NCBI RefSeq assembly: GCF_023065955.2 | Contig: NW_026622808.1 | Span: 49,364,475-49,428,474 of the forward strand | Source of the DNA: Ursus arctos | Taxonomy: Eukaryota > Chordata > Mammalia > Carnivora > Ursidae | Reading direction: 5' to 3' | DNA: 64,000 bases | Part shown: positions 38,240 to 50,399 of the stretch, one piece after another | How positions within the stretch are numbered: the stretch's first letter is position 1 | Layout of the letters: each line of letters begins with the position of its first letter | Position numbers and translations under genes: made by a program | Notes under the pieces: generated by a model | What the model saw: the letters and a program-made list of their open reading frames with translations, nothing else | Told to the model about the DNA's origin: nothing | Databases searched by the model: none

Positions 38240-39576
38240 TATTCCAAAACTCTATCTATAGAAAGCCCCTGAAAGGAGGAGTTTACTCCTAGAAATAGCT
38301 ACTAAGCTCAGTCAGTAACACAACACTGGAACTGACATACTATGCCAAAAATTTATGGTATATTGTTAGTTCTACAGAATTCTTTCGTTCTGTCACAAGG
38401 ATCAGGTAGATTGTAATTAACACATCCTTCTAAGAACAACGAATTTATTACTTACTGTACATTATCTCATTTGAAATGTTTCTTGAACTGGAGGGGAAGG
38501 AAGATAAGACCATGAACACAGGGGCATTCCTTGTGGAGAGGACAACTGTCTCCATGTTCCGCACTCTCAAGCACCAACATCAGAAACTAAACCAAGACAA
38601 TGTGATTAAACGCTCTACAAGGGAAGCTAAGCATGCAGCCTGAGTCCTGCCTAGTGCCCATTAATAGTACATAGCTGAGAAGCAGCAGGGCAGAGATCAA
38701 TTAATCAGCAAATGGTATTTGGTCAACTCAATAACTACTTGGCAAGAAATAAATATGAATTAATGTATAACGCTAAAAACCAATATATACTCAAGTATAT
38801 TTAAATATAAATACAAAAATTAAACACCGAGTGACATGTAAATGCACTAACAGAAAACATTTTTTTTCATTTTGTAGTAAGAAGTCCTTTCTGATCAAAA
38901 CATAAAACTCAGAGGCATAAGGGAGAAAAATTATATATTTGATTGTGTGAGAAGAACATTATGTGGCAAAAGCATATAAAAATAGTTAAATAAAAGAGGC
39001 TCCACTTGTGTGTAGGAAACTGCAAAAGAAAATCATTTCCACAGTAACAAACTAACAAAAAGCCACATAATTAGAGAATCAAAACTTTTTTGAACCCATC
39101 AGAGTTTCAAAGAATTTGGGTGAACTGAATTCCAAAAGATAGCAAGTCTTTCGAAAATGTGAACTGTTTGACTTTTGTCAGAAAAGAGGGATAAAAAGGT
39201 GGCCTGTTTTCAGAAAACCATGGAAATTTTAACCATTTCTTAAAGGACAAATGTGAGCTGGGAGCACCAAGCCCAGAGAGAAGTTGCTCTCAATCTTGTC
39301 CAGGTCTTCCACTGGGTGGTCAAGAGCCATACTGGAAAGAAGAAAGAAAGAGAGAGGCTCTAGGCAGTGCAGGTGTGAGACTGGTGACCAGCTGTCACAG
39401 GAGAAAAACATAGGACTCACCGTCCTAGAAACTTCTCCATACTATATAAAAGTTACATGCAGCCCAGACAAAGGATGGTGTTACAGTCAAAGAGTTAGGA
39501 AACCTGAGTGACCTTGCCAATACTGTCACAGGACAAAAGCCATTGGCCACTAGAGAAAAAACAGGAAACCACACTC
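38240..39576. other. Sequence without recognised features
   Basis: AT-rich; no exon, SINE or clear LINE. The part just before 39577 is the insertion site of the L1 ORF2 segment. Confidence 0.3.
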
Positions 39577-39593
39577 AATCCTGGGATCTTAGA
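39577..39593. repeat. 17-bp direct repeat, left copy
   Basis: AATCCTGGGATCTTAGA occurs here and at 40781-40797, exactly at both ends of the L1 ORF2 segment. It looks like a target site duplication. Confidence 0.9.
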
Positions 39594-40780
39594 GAAAGGA
39601 CCCAAATTAATAAAATTATGAATGAAAGGGGAGAGATCACGACCAATACCGATGAAATAGGAAGGATCATTAGAAACTTTTATCCACAGCTTTATGCCAA
39701 TAAGTTAAACAACCTGGAAGAAATGGATGCCTTCCTGGAAACCTATAAAGTACCAAGACTGAAACAGAAAGGAATTGATTATTTAAACAGACCAATTAAT
39801 TATGAAGAGATTGAAGCAGTGATCAAAAACCTGCCCAAAAACCAGAGTCCAGGGCCTGACGGATTCTCTGGGGAATTCTACCAAACATTCAAAGAAGAAA
39901 TAATACCTATGCTCCTGAAGCTGTTTCAAAAAATAGAAACAGAAGGAAAACTACCAAACTCATTCTATGAGGCCAGTATTACCTTGATTCCCAAACCAGG
40001 CAAAGGCCCCACCGAAAAGGAGAATTACAGACCGATATCCCTGATGAATGTAGACACCAAAATTCTCAACAAGATCACGGCTAATAGGATCCAACAATAC
40101 ATTAAAAAGATTATCCACCAAGACCAAGTGGGATTCATCCCTGGGATGCAAGGGTGGTTCAACATTCACAAATCAATCAGTGTGATAGATCATATCAACA
40201 AGAAAAGAGTCAAGAACCATATGATCCTCTTAATTGATGCAGAAAAAGCATTTGACAAAATACAGAATCCTTTCCTGATTAAAACCCTTCAGAGTGTAGG
40301 GATAGAGGGTACATTCCTCAATTTCATAAAAAACCATCTATGAAAAGCCTACAGTGAATATCATTCTCAATGGGGAAAAGCTGGAAGCCTTTCCCTTAAG
40401 ATCAGGAACACGACAAGGATGTCCACTCTCGCCATTATTATTCAACATAGTACTAGAAGTCCTTGCAACAGCAATCAGACAACAAAAAGGGATAAAAGGT
40501 ATCCAAATTAGCAAAGAAGAAGTCAAACTGTCTCTCTTCGCAGATGACATGATACTCTATATGGAAAACCCAAAAGACTCCGCCCCCAAATTACTAGAAC
40601 TTATAGAGCAATTCAGTAATATGACGGGATACAAAATCAATGCTCAGAAATCAGTTGCATTTCTATACACGAGCAATGAGACTGAAGAAAGAGAAATTAG
40701 GGAACCCATTCCATTTACAATGGCACCAAAAATCATACGTTATCTCAGAATTAACTTAACCAGAGACATAAAGGATCTAT
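39594..40780 (+). pseudogene. L1 ORF2 segment (reverse transcriptase domain), broken
   Basis: About 400 codons of L1 ORF2 in two frames: the first to about 40341 and the second from about 40345. The first has '[20 protein letters not shown]', '[11 protein letters not shown]', '[18 protein letters not shown]' and '[17 protein letters not shown]'; the second has '[20 protein letters not shown]' and '[12 protein letters not shown]'. The RT signature FADD (40531-40550 region) is present. A one-base-class frameshift at about 40340 separates the parts. It lacks the ORF2 start, endonuclease, C-terminus, 3' UTR and poly(A). Divergence is far lower than in the flanking L1s. Confidence 0.9.
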
Positions 40781-40797
40781 AATCCTGGGATCTTAGA
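40781..40797. repeat. 17-bp direct repeat, right copy
   Basis: Identical to 39577-39593. Removing one copy plus the segment restores a continuous, non-L1-RT flank. Confidence 0.9.
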
Positions 40798-41374
40798 ATG
40801 ACAAAAACCAGAGGTCTGTTGCCACTGTGGGTGGGGAGAGAGGAGATAGGTAGGAAACTTGCTCCCTCCCAAACTACCTTCCCTCTGAAGATACAAGGAT
40901 AAGTTCAGCCACTGTGGAGGGAGGAGCATAAGAAAGAACCTAGAAAAAGCCCTGCCCTTGAAGCTCAGGCATACAGGGCCTGCCTAAGACTGATGCTGGA
41001 GAGGAGCCATCAACATCCTTGCTCCCATCACAAGACTGGCACTGAGTAAAGCGCACTATCAGTCTACCACTGGGGAGAAGACAAAAGCAGGGAGGAAGAT
41101 TACCTACACACAGGTTCAACACTAAGCACAAGGTAGCACAAATCCTCTGTTGAAGGAATGGGAAAGCAGGGGGCCACTGAGGGTAATGACAGCAAGAACA
41201 ACATCAAAACAAACCCAGCCTAACTACACACTAGATTGACTCAATTCATGGCCGCAAGGAACAAGAAATGGGTCTATTTCTAATCATAAATAATACTGAT
41301 CTCAAGTTTCCTGCTCTATATACACCGTCCTGCATTAAATGACAAATTATGAGACACACACACTAAATGAAGAA
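40798..41374. other. Unassigned sequence, possibly old LINE 5' part
   Basis: No family is certain. It leads into old L1 sequence to the right. Confidence 0.3.
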
Positions 41375-41970
41375 AAAAAATGACCTAGAAAATAATGAAG
41401 CAACATTTTTAAAGTACTAAAAGGAAGAGAAACTGCCAACCCAGAAATTTATGTTCAAAAATGAAGGCAAAATACAACAGGAAAATTAAAATAAAATTAC
41501 AAAAATTATTCAGAATGGCAGGATGAAAGGAAAAAGAGAAGCAGCAAATAAAATTAATTAATTAATTAATAAGTAAATGAACAAACCAGTAGCCTCAAAT
41601 CCAAGCACACAAATAATTATAGTAAACAGTAATGGACTATAGAATGCAGTCAAAAGGCAGAGATTGTCAGAATGGACAAAATAAAAACTTCACCCAAATA
41701 TATGCTAGCTACAGGCTATATACTTTTTGAAACAGAAAAGTGGAAAGTAAATGAATGGAAGAAAGATACACTATGCAAAAGTAAGCACGAAGACTGGGTG
41801 CTGTATCAGGAGTACACAGAATAGATTTCAAAACAAATGCATTACCATGGATAAAGATGAACATTTCATTAGAATAAAAATGTCAGTTTAACAGATATAG
41901 AAATCATTACGCTAAACACAATAGAGCTTAAAAATACATAAAGCAAAATGATGGACTTAAAAGGAAAAAT
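41375..41970 (+). mobile_element. Old L1M fragment
   Basis: 'aaagtactaaaaggaagagaaactgccaacccagaaatttatgttcaaaaatgaagg' and 'cagaatggacaaaataaaaacttcacccaaatatatgctagctac' are old L1 sequence. An (AATT)n run is at 41548-41570. Confidence 0.55.
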
Positions 41971-42271
41971 AAAAGGAGGGCTCAAGGTGTTGGCTAGGAA
42001 GACCCTGAATTCACCTCCTGTCATGGACACAACGTAGTCACAGCTTATTTACATCAGGCACCTATGGGCCAGCTCCAGAAAGATAAGCCCCCTTATCTTT
42101 GGCTTTGAAAATCAATGGGCAATAGGACCAGGAGGATCACAGAACTACAGGTAATGGAGAGTTCACTCTTAAAGGGCTCATGCACAAACCCACTCTCCCT
42201 GGGATCCAGGACAAAAGTAACGGACTGAAAGTACCTAGATCATAGGCAATGGAGAGCAACATACTAATTTT

Positions 42272-42505
42272 ATTTTTGTTCAGATGCATGTTATATTTAG
42301 GAAGAAAATAAATACACATTGAGCTTCTCGTGATGAATATGAACAAGTGTGAACTGAGAGTAAAACTAAAACAATACATTGTTAACACTTTGTATATTAC
42401 ACGGAATTCACACTTATTTGGACATATGAGTATAATATCTTCTGTAACATGCACACACAATATGTGTGTATCAAGAGTCCATCTGATCTGATACATCACT
42501 GAGAT
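42272..42505 (-). mobile_element. Orphan retro-inserted sequence of unknown origin (234 bp)
   Basis: It is flanked by a 15-bp duplication CAACATACTAATTTT (42257-42271 and 42506-42520). The minus-strand 3' end is A-rich (...ctgaacaaaaata). On that strand the target reads CTTT|AAAATTAG, matching the L1 endonuclease preference TTTT/AA-type sites. The interior is not SINE, L1 or L2 that I recognise. It could be a fragment of an mRNA 3' UTR copied by L1 machinery. Confidence 0.7.
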
Positions 42506-42799
42506 CAACATACTAATTTTAAAGCAGTAATTAGGCAAGAACCTACAGAGACTTCATCTAGGAGGGAAGTGTGGGTAGACACCGTTTTTGCAAAATGACC
42601 CTAACTTGCTGGTGACAGAGCTGATGGGTGCCATTTCTAGTGCCCTCCCTCTAAACTGCTAGTACCATAGGGCATCCTCTCCTGACCCACACCCTGCCCA
42701 CCACATGCAGCATCTGATCTGCAACCACCCCACGACTGCCCTACCCTTGCAAATACTGAGCCACAGTGTGTCAGGCAAACTCCCTGACCCTGCCTACCT

Positions 42800-43340
42800 A
42801 GTACAGAACTGGGAAGGGCAAGCACCTGGAGCCCCACCCCACCCCACTCAGCAACAAGCAAGCCAAACCAGGCCAGGCTAGTAAGTGCCCGCAGTCCCAC
42901 CGTCACCAAGCACTGAATGGGGACACAAGTACACCAGGGAGTGCCCTGAGTCCCACGCATCCAGCTCTGAGACTGAGCCACAAGAGGGCCCTGAGCCCTG
43001 CCATCCCAGCATGGCAGCTAACCAACAACTGGGCCCAGCAAGTGCCCTGAGCATAGCCCATCCCACAGAGAGATCAACTCCAAACCAGGAATGCTGAGTA
43101 CCCTGAACCCCATCCCCCGTGTGCAGCAGCCAATCCTCAACAGGGCCAAGCAAGTGCCTAGAGCCCCACCAACCCCACCAGAAAACAAGCAGCAACCAGC
43201 AGGGCAAGTGCCCCAAGTAATGACCTCCCCACGCAGCAGAGGAGCCATAACCAGGCTAGAGAAGTGCCCCAGTACTGCCCACACCCCGCAGAGATTGAGC
43301 AACAACCAGGACGGGCAAGCCACTCCAACCCAGCTACCCC
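42800..43340. repeat. Degenerate tandem tract in the L1 5' UTR
   Basis: The phrases 'aacaaccag/ggccaggcaagtgccc/tgagccccacc' recur roughly every 60-70 bases: near 42875, 42940, 43030, 43140, 43195, 43260 and 43310. The bias to C and G keeps several frames open on both strands. Confidence 0.65.
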
Positions 43341-45103
43341 CACTCAGTGGCCAAGCAACAATCTGTCTGCAACCTAGTACTCAGCGTCCTGCCCTCCCCT
43401 CACAGAAGATAAGGCCCAATCACAACACAGTTCATATGAAAATGCCATGGAGTGCCTGGCTCTGATGGAGATGGGAGATTGCACTTTTGGGCCATAAGGA
43501 ACAGCTCCTACAGAAGTTGACTTATGCAAGGCTGAGGGAGATACCTGTTTAGCTTAATATATATAGATGAACATAGAGAGACAGGCAAAATGAGGAGACA
43601 GAGGACTATACTACAAACCAAAGAACAAGGCATATCCCCAGAAAAAAATTAGTAAAATTCATTTAAAATAACTAATTAGTAGAGAATACATAAAAAGTAG
43701 CAAAATATATCATCAAAAATATAAAAATATAAAACTATGGACTGTGTTCAAATTTAAGTTATTATCAACTTAAAAGAGACTGTTATATACATAAAATGTT
43801 TTATGTAAGTTTAAGAGTAACCACAAAGAAAAAAACTTACAGTAATTACAGGCACAAAAGAAAAGGAGCACAGAATCTAAACAAAACACTAAAGAAAATA
43901 TTCAAAACACGAGGAAAGAAATGAATTAATTAACAAAATGGCAGTAAGTACATACCTATCAATTATTAACTTTAAATATAAATGGACTAAATGCTTCAAT
44001 CAAAAGACACAGGGTGGTTGAATGGATTAAGGGAGAAAAAAGTTTCATCCATATGCTGTTTACAAGAGACTCACTTCAAACCTAAGATACTCACCGAATG
44101 AAATTGAAGGGATGGAAAAAGATGTATCATGCAAATAAAAATGAAAAGAAAGCTGGGGAAAAATACTTGTATCAGACAAAACAGACTGTAACAAAAGACA
44201 AAGAAGGGTATTATAGGGGCTCAATTTAGTAAGAGGATATAACACTTGCCACCCAATATAGGAGCACCTAAATATATAAAACATATTTTAACAAAAATAA
44301 AGGGAGAAACAGACAATAATACAATAATAGTATGAGACTTTAATATACCATTTACATCAATGAATAGATCATTCAGACAGAAAATCAGTATGGAAACACT
44401 GGCCTTCAACAACACATCAGACCAGCTGAACTTAATAAATACATACAGAATATTCCATCCCAAAAGGGCAGAATACACATTATTTTTAAGTGCACACGGA
44501 TCATTCTCCAGGATAGATCACATGTTCAGCCATAAAACAAGTCTCAATAAATTCAAGAAGACTGAAACTTTTCAACGCATTTCTCTGCCTAGGGGATTAA
44601 ATGAGAAATCAACCACAGGAAGAAAAGTGGAAAAAAACACAAAAACATGGAGACTGGACAACATGCTATTAAGCAACCAGTGAGTCAATGAAGACTTCAA
44701 AGAGGAAATCAAAAAACATCTTGAGACAAGTAAGAATTGAAACACAAAGTTCCAAAATCTTTGAGAAAGAGCAAAAGAAGTTCTAAGAGAAAAGTTCATA
44801 GCAATACAGGTCTACCTCAAGAAACAAAAACCTCAGATAAACAATTTAACTTTACATTTAAAGAAAAGAGAAAAAGAAAGGCAAAAATGTCCTAAGTCAG
44901 GAAAAAAAAAAGATATAAAAAGATCAGAGCAGAAATAAATGAAATGGAGACTAAAAAAGACAAGAAAGGGTCAATAACACTAAGAGTTGGTACTGTGAAA
45001 AAGTAAACAAAATTGACAAACCTATAGCCCACCTCATCAAGAAAAAGAGAAAGGGAACCCAAATAAAACCAGAAATGAAAAAGGAGACATTATAATCATT
45101 AAT

Positions 45104-45165
45104 ATAATATAATATAATATAATATAATATAATATAATATATATAATATAATAATATAATGCAAC
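45104..45165. repeat. (AATAT)n tandem repeat
   Basis: Runs of 'aatataatataatataat' inside the L1 ORF2 region; a short (AAT)n run lies at 45343-45361. Confidence 0.9.
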
Positions 45166-46863
45166 AGCATTACAAAGGGTCATAAGAGATTATTCTGAAC
45201 AATTAGTGTATACAGGAACAATTACTATGCAACAAATTAGCCTAGAAGAAATGGATTCCTTGAAACACACAACCTTGCAAGACTGAATCAGAAAGAAATA
45301 GAAAACCTTAACAGACTTATTACTAGTAATGAAATTAAATCAGTAATAATAATAATAATAACCCCAACAAAGGAAAGTCCAGAGTCAGATGACTTCATAG
45401 GCAGTCTACAAAATATTTAAAGAAGACTTAATACCTATCCTTCTCAAGTTGTTCCCAAAAATTGAAGAGGAAGGAATAATCCCAAGCTCATTTTATGAGG
45501 CCAACATTATCCAGGTAACAAAATCAAAGTTGGTTTACAGGGAACATACCTCAACATAATAAAGGACATGTATGACAAAGCCATAGCCAACATCACACTC
45601 AAGGTTGAAGAGCTGAAAGCTTTTCCTCTAAGATCGGAACAAAACCAGGTTGCCCACTGTAACCACTTACAGTCAACAGAGCATTGGAAGTGCTAGCGCT
45701 TAAATAAGGAGGGGAAAGGCATCCGAATTGGTAAGGAAGAAGTAAAATGGTCCCTATTTGCAGATGGCATGATACTACACGTAGAAAACCATAAGGACTC
45801 CACCAAAAGAACAAAAAAACAAAAAAACAACCACTATTAAACTAGTAAATGAATTCAGCCAAGTTGTAGGATACAAATTCACATATGTAAATCTGTGATG
45901 TCTCCATATACTAATAATGAAGTAACAGACAGACATATTAAAACAATCCCATTTACAATTGCAACAAAAACAATAAAATACCTGGAAAGATATGTAACTG
46001 AGGAGGTGAAAGACCTATACTCTAAAAGCTATTTCACCTTGATGAAAGAAATTGAAAGTAATACAAATAAAATGAAAAATATACTGTATTCATGGATTGG
46101 AAAAATTATTATTGTTAAATGTCCATATTACTCAAAGCAATTTACAGATTCAAAGCAATCTCTATGAAAATACCAAAAACCTTTTCACAGAACTGGAACA
46201 AATAATCCTAAAATTTGTATGGAACCTCAAAAGACCCTAAATAGCCAGGGCAGTCTTGAGAAACAAAGCTGTAGGTATTGTGCTCCCTGATTTCAAACTA
46301 TACTACAGTAATCAAGACAGTATGTATGGTACTGGCACAAAAACAGACACAAAAATCTATGGAACAGAATAGAGCACCCAGGGAAAAAAAAACATATTTA
46401 TGTGGTCAATTAATCTATGACAAAGGTGGCAAGAGGAATCAATGGAGAAAAGATGATTTCTGCAACAAATGGTGTTGGGAAAACTGGACAGCCAGATGCA
46501 GAAGAATGAAACTGGACTACTTTCTTACACCATACACAAAAATAAACTCAAAATGGATAAAGGACTTAAATGTAAAACCTAAAACCATAAAACTCCTAGA
46601 AGAATACATAGGCAGTAAGCTCTAAGTGGTATTTTTTGGAGTATTTCTCCTCTGGCAAAGGCACAAGCAAGAAGAAATAGGACTGCATCAAGCTAGGAAG
46701 TTTCTGTACAGTGAAGAAAACCATCAACGAAATGGAAAGGCATTCTGGAAAAGTGGGAGAAGATAGTTGCAAACAATATACCCAGTAACAGGTTGATATC
46801 TAAAATATATCAAGAACACACACAGCTCACTAACAAAAAACAACCCAATAAAAAACAGGCAGA

Positions 46864-47060
46864 GGGGGGCACCTGGGTAGCTCAGTTGGTTAAGCGTCTG
46901 CCTTTGGCTCAGGTCATGATTGGTCCTGGGATCAAGCCCTGTGTCGGGCTCCCTGCTCAGTGGAGAATCTGCTTTTGCCTCTCCTACTGCCCCTTCCCCT
47001 GCATGTGCTCTGTCTCTGTCTCTCCAATAAATAAAATCTTAAAAAAATAGAAACAAACAA
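46864..47060 (+). mobile_element. CAN-SINE inside the L1
   Basis: The head is 'gggggcacctgggtagctcag', with a tRNA-like part and a tail 'aataaataaaatctt'. A 13-bp duplication AAAAACAGGCAGA lies at 46851-46863 and 47061-47073, derived from L1 ORF2. Confidence 0.92.
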
Positions 47061-48044
47061 AAAAACAGGCAGAAGATCTAAATAGACATTTTTCCAAAGA
47101 AGACATACAGCTGGTCAACAGGCATATGAAAAGACATCAACATCATTAATCATCAGGGAAATGCAAATTCAAACCATAATGAGGTATCACCTTATACCTC
47201 TTGGAATGGCTCTTTTCAAGAAGACAAGAAGTAACAAGTGCTGGCAAAAATGTGAAGGTAAGGGAACCCCTGTGCACTGCTGTTGGGAATGCAAACTGGT
47301 ACAGTCATTATGCAAAACAGTATGGAGTTTCCTCAAAAATTTAAAAACAGAACTGTCATATGATTAGCAATTCCACTATTGAGTATTTATCCAAAGAAAT
47401 CAAAAATGCCTCTTTGAACAGATTTATGCACCTATGTTCACTGCAGCATTATTTACAATAGCCAAGATAAGGAAGCAACCTAAATGTCCATCCAAAGATG
47501 AATGAATAAATGAATAAAGAAACTGCAGTATTTATATACAATAGATTATTACTCAGCCAGAAAAAAGAACAAAACCTTGCTATTTGTAACAACACAGATG
47601 GACTTTTAAGGGTATTATGATTAGTGAAATAAGTCAGACAGAAAAAGACAAATACCACATGATTTCATTTATATGCGTAATCTAAAAAGCAAAACAAAGA
47701 AACAAAACTCATGGATGATGGATGCAGAGAAGAGAGTGATGGTTGGCCAGAGAGGAAGGGGGTTGGTGAAGGATAAAAAGGGAGGAGGGGAGTCGAGAGG
47801 TACTAACTCCCAGTCATAAAATGAATGGGTCATCAGGATGTAATGTACGGCATGGTGACTACGATCAGCAATGTTGTTTTGCACATTATGTGGCTTCACG
47901 TGTTGTTGGGGAAAACTAAACTTATCATGGTGATCACTGCAGTATATACAAATACTGAATCATTCTGCTCTACACCTGAAACTGATATCATATTATATGA
48001 CAATTATATCTCAAATATATATATATATATGTCATCCATACACA

Positions 48045-49805
48045 GATGAATCTTGACCCTTGGAGTTAGCAATGGATACACAGATAATGTATAGGACACT
48101 AAAAGTGCAAACAAGAAAACAAAATTAGATAAACTGGTCTTCATCAGAATTAGAAATTTCTGCTCAAAAGACACTGTTTAAAAAAAGAAATCTTAAGACA
48201 CAGTCTGGGAAAAATAATTTGTAAGACTTACCTGATAAGGGACTTATACCCAGAATATAAAGAACTCCTACAACTCAATAACAAATTAATGGATATGTAG
48301 TTCTGTCTCCAAAAACATTCAACAACATCAACACGTACTAGAGGAAGGCAACTTAAAACTTAAATAAGATGCCACTAGGTACCTATTAAAATAATTACAA
48401 TCATATAAGTGACAAAACCAAATGCTGATGAGAATGTAGACAAACTGGAATTCTCATACATGGGAATGCAAAATGGTATGCCCACTTAGGAAAGCAAATT
48501 TGCAGTTTATTACAAAATTAACCATGCAACTACCATACAACCCAGTAATCCAATTCCCAAGGGAAATGAACTTATTTCCCCGTAAAGACTTGTACGTGAA
48601 TGGCTATAGCAGCTTTTTTCTTAATGGTCAAAAACTGGAAACATCCCAGTGTCTTTCACTTGGTGAAGAGATAAGCAAATTGTGGTATACCTATACAACT
48701 GAATACTATTTACTCCACAGCAAAAATTCACAAATTATCGACACACAAAGCAATATGGAAGATTCTCAAATGCATTATGCAAACTGAAAGAAGCCAAGAG
48801 AGTCAATCATTGCGTTTATATGTCAATCCAGAAAACAGAGAAATTATAAGGAAAGAAATCAGATGAGTAGAAACTGTGTCCAGAGGGAGAGGTGGAATGC
48901 AAACATACATAAAAGGCAACTTTTAGGAGTGATGGAAATTTTCTTTATCTTGATTGTGATCATTACACTTACTGTATATATTTATCAAAACTAATCAAAC
49001 ATATACTTAAAAGTCGTCATTGTTCTTATTGAAATATAGTTGACATAAAATATTATATTAGTTTCAGGAGTACAACATAGTGATTTGACAATTATATATG
49101 TTACAAAATGATCACCATAGTAACTATAGTTACAATCGCCACCAGAGTTAATCACAGTATTATTGACTATATTCCCTATGCTGTACATTTCATCCCCATG
49201 AGTTTTTATTTTACAACTGGAAATTCTAACCTCTTAATTCCCTACATCTATTTCACCATCCCCACCCCCCTCTCCCCTCTGGCAGTCACCAGTTTCTTCT
49301 CTGTATTTATGAGTCTGTTTCTGGTTTTTTGTTTGTATATTTAGTTTCTTAGATTCCACATACAAGTGAAATCATATGGCATTTGTCTTTATCTGTGGGA
49401 CTTATTTCACTTAGTGTCATACCCTTAGGTCCGTCCCTGTTGTCATTAATGACAAGATTTCATTTCTTTATGGCTGAGTAGTATTCCATTGTGTATATAT
49501 ACCACATCTTCTTTATCCATTTATCTGTCAATGGACACTTAGGTTGCGTCCATATCTTGGCTATTATTAACAATGCTGCAATAGAGATAGAAGTAGATAT
49601 ATCCTTTTGTATTAGTATTCTGGTTTTCTTTGAGTTAATACCTGAAAGTAGAATTACAGGGTTGTATAGTATTTCTGTTTTTAATTTTGGAAGAATCACC
49701 TGCCTCCATAATGGCAGCGCCAACATGACTTCTCACCAACAGAGCATGAAGATTCCAAAAGGGGTCATGTTGTAAATGTAAATTATGTCTTTAAAAAAAC
49801 TTGAT
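48045..49805 (+). mobile_element. Old L1M 3' fragment, split by an opposite-strand L1
   Basis: ORF2 C-terminal and 3' UTR sequence runs from 48045 to about 49011, ending 'tatttatcaaaactaatcaaacatatacttaaaag'. It seems to resume near 49771 with 'taaatgtaaattatgtcttt'. The middle is another L1 on the minus strand. Confidence 0.6.
49012..49770 (-). mobile_element. L1 3'-end fragment (reverse)
   Basis: The minus strand at 49460-49726 encodes the L1 ORF2 C-terminus, ending 'WYIYTMEYYSAIKK'. The 3' UTR extends to 49012 ('gttgacataaaatattatattagtttcaggag' reversed). It is 5'-truncated. Confidence 0.8.
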
Positions 49806-50399
49806 TTTTTTTTTAAATGCAGGCTAAGTAACACAGTAATTGGTCCTAAAACCCAGTAATTACATCCCTAATAACAAACCAAAACAGAGGCAGACAATGA
49901 CAGAATCAGACAAGCATGAACAAAAAAGTTCTGTCCAGGTTAGGAACTTCAGGGTTGTGCCCAAAGTCCAAACAGGAGAGGACCATCTACCACCTCCTAA
50001 AAGTGATCTTAGATAAACAACAACAAAAGGATCCTTGCAAGCACTGAGGATTTCCCTTCTAAAAGAAATTGGAAAGGAGCTGGTGAAACAAAAAGTGGAT
50101 GGATCTGTTTCAGAGCTCCCCACCTAGTTTTCTGGTACCCCAGGCAGCTCCAGAATTTGCAAGATAAAATAAACTTTCAAAAACAATATTCTCTCTCCCT
50201 CTTTTTCCCTCATTCACATGCAGAAAAAAAGATAGAAAGAACATATACCAAAGATAACAAAAGTGGTTGTCACTAAATAACAAGATTATGGAGACGTTCT
50301 TTTTCTTTGTTTTGCTTCTCAGTTTTTCCCACATTCATTCTTACAATCCTGTTTGCTCTTGCAATAAAAATGGGATTTTTTTTTTAATGATAAAAGGGT

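Larger units (their letters stand above)
43750..47700 (+). pseudogene. L1 ORF2 remnant
   Basis: Broken frames follow ORF2 order: endonuclease part at 43960-44480, RT part at 45300-46170, and C-terminal part at 46278-46625 with '[20 protein letters not shown]'. Another C-terminal piece lies at 47161-47367. Numerous stops and frameshifts. Inactive. Confidence 0.8.
41975..48031 (+). mobile_element. Long decayed L1 LINE with 5' UTR and 3' end
   Basis: It starts with L1 5' UTR-like sequence ('cctgaattcacctcctgtcatggac') and includes a GC-rich degenerate tandem tract. Then comes ORF2 from the endonuclease region (about 43750) to its C-terminus (about 47700). The 3' UTR ends 'ctacacctgaaactgatatcatattatatgacaattatatctc'. 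Little or nothing of ORF1 is found between 43680 and 43750. It contains a 234-bp retro-insert and a CAN-SINE. Confidence 0.85.

Noticed and set aside
42137..42538. 133-codon minus-strand frame
   Set aside because: It crosses the edges of the retro-insert and into the L1 5' UTR, so it cannot be an ancestral coding unit.
42800..43340. Possible CRISPR-like or satellite array
   Set aside because: Units are degenerate with no unique spacers; the tract lies in a mammalian L1 5' UTR.
42637..43465. Cluster of 100-124-codon frames on both strands
   Set aside because: They arise from the GC-rich degenerate tandem tract in the L1 5' UTR, which lacks stops by composition.
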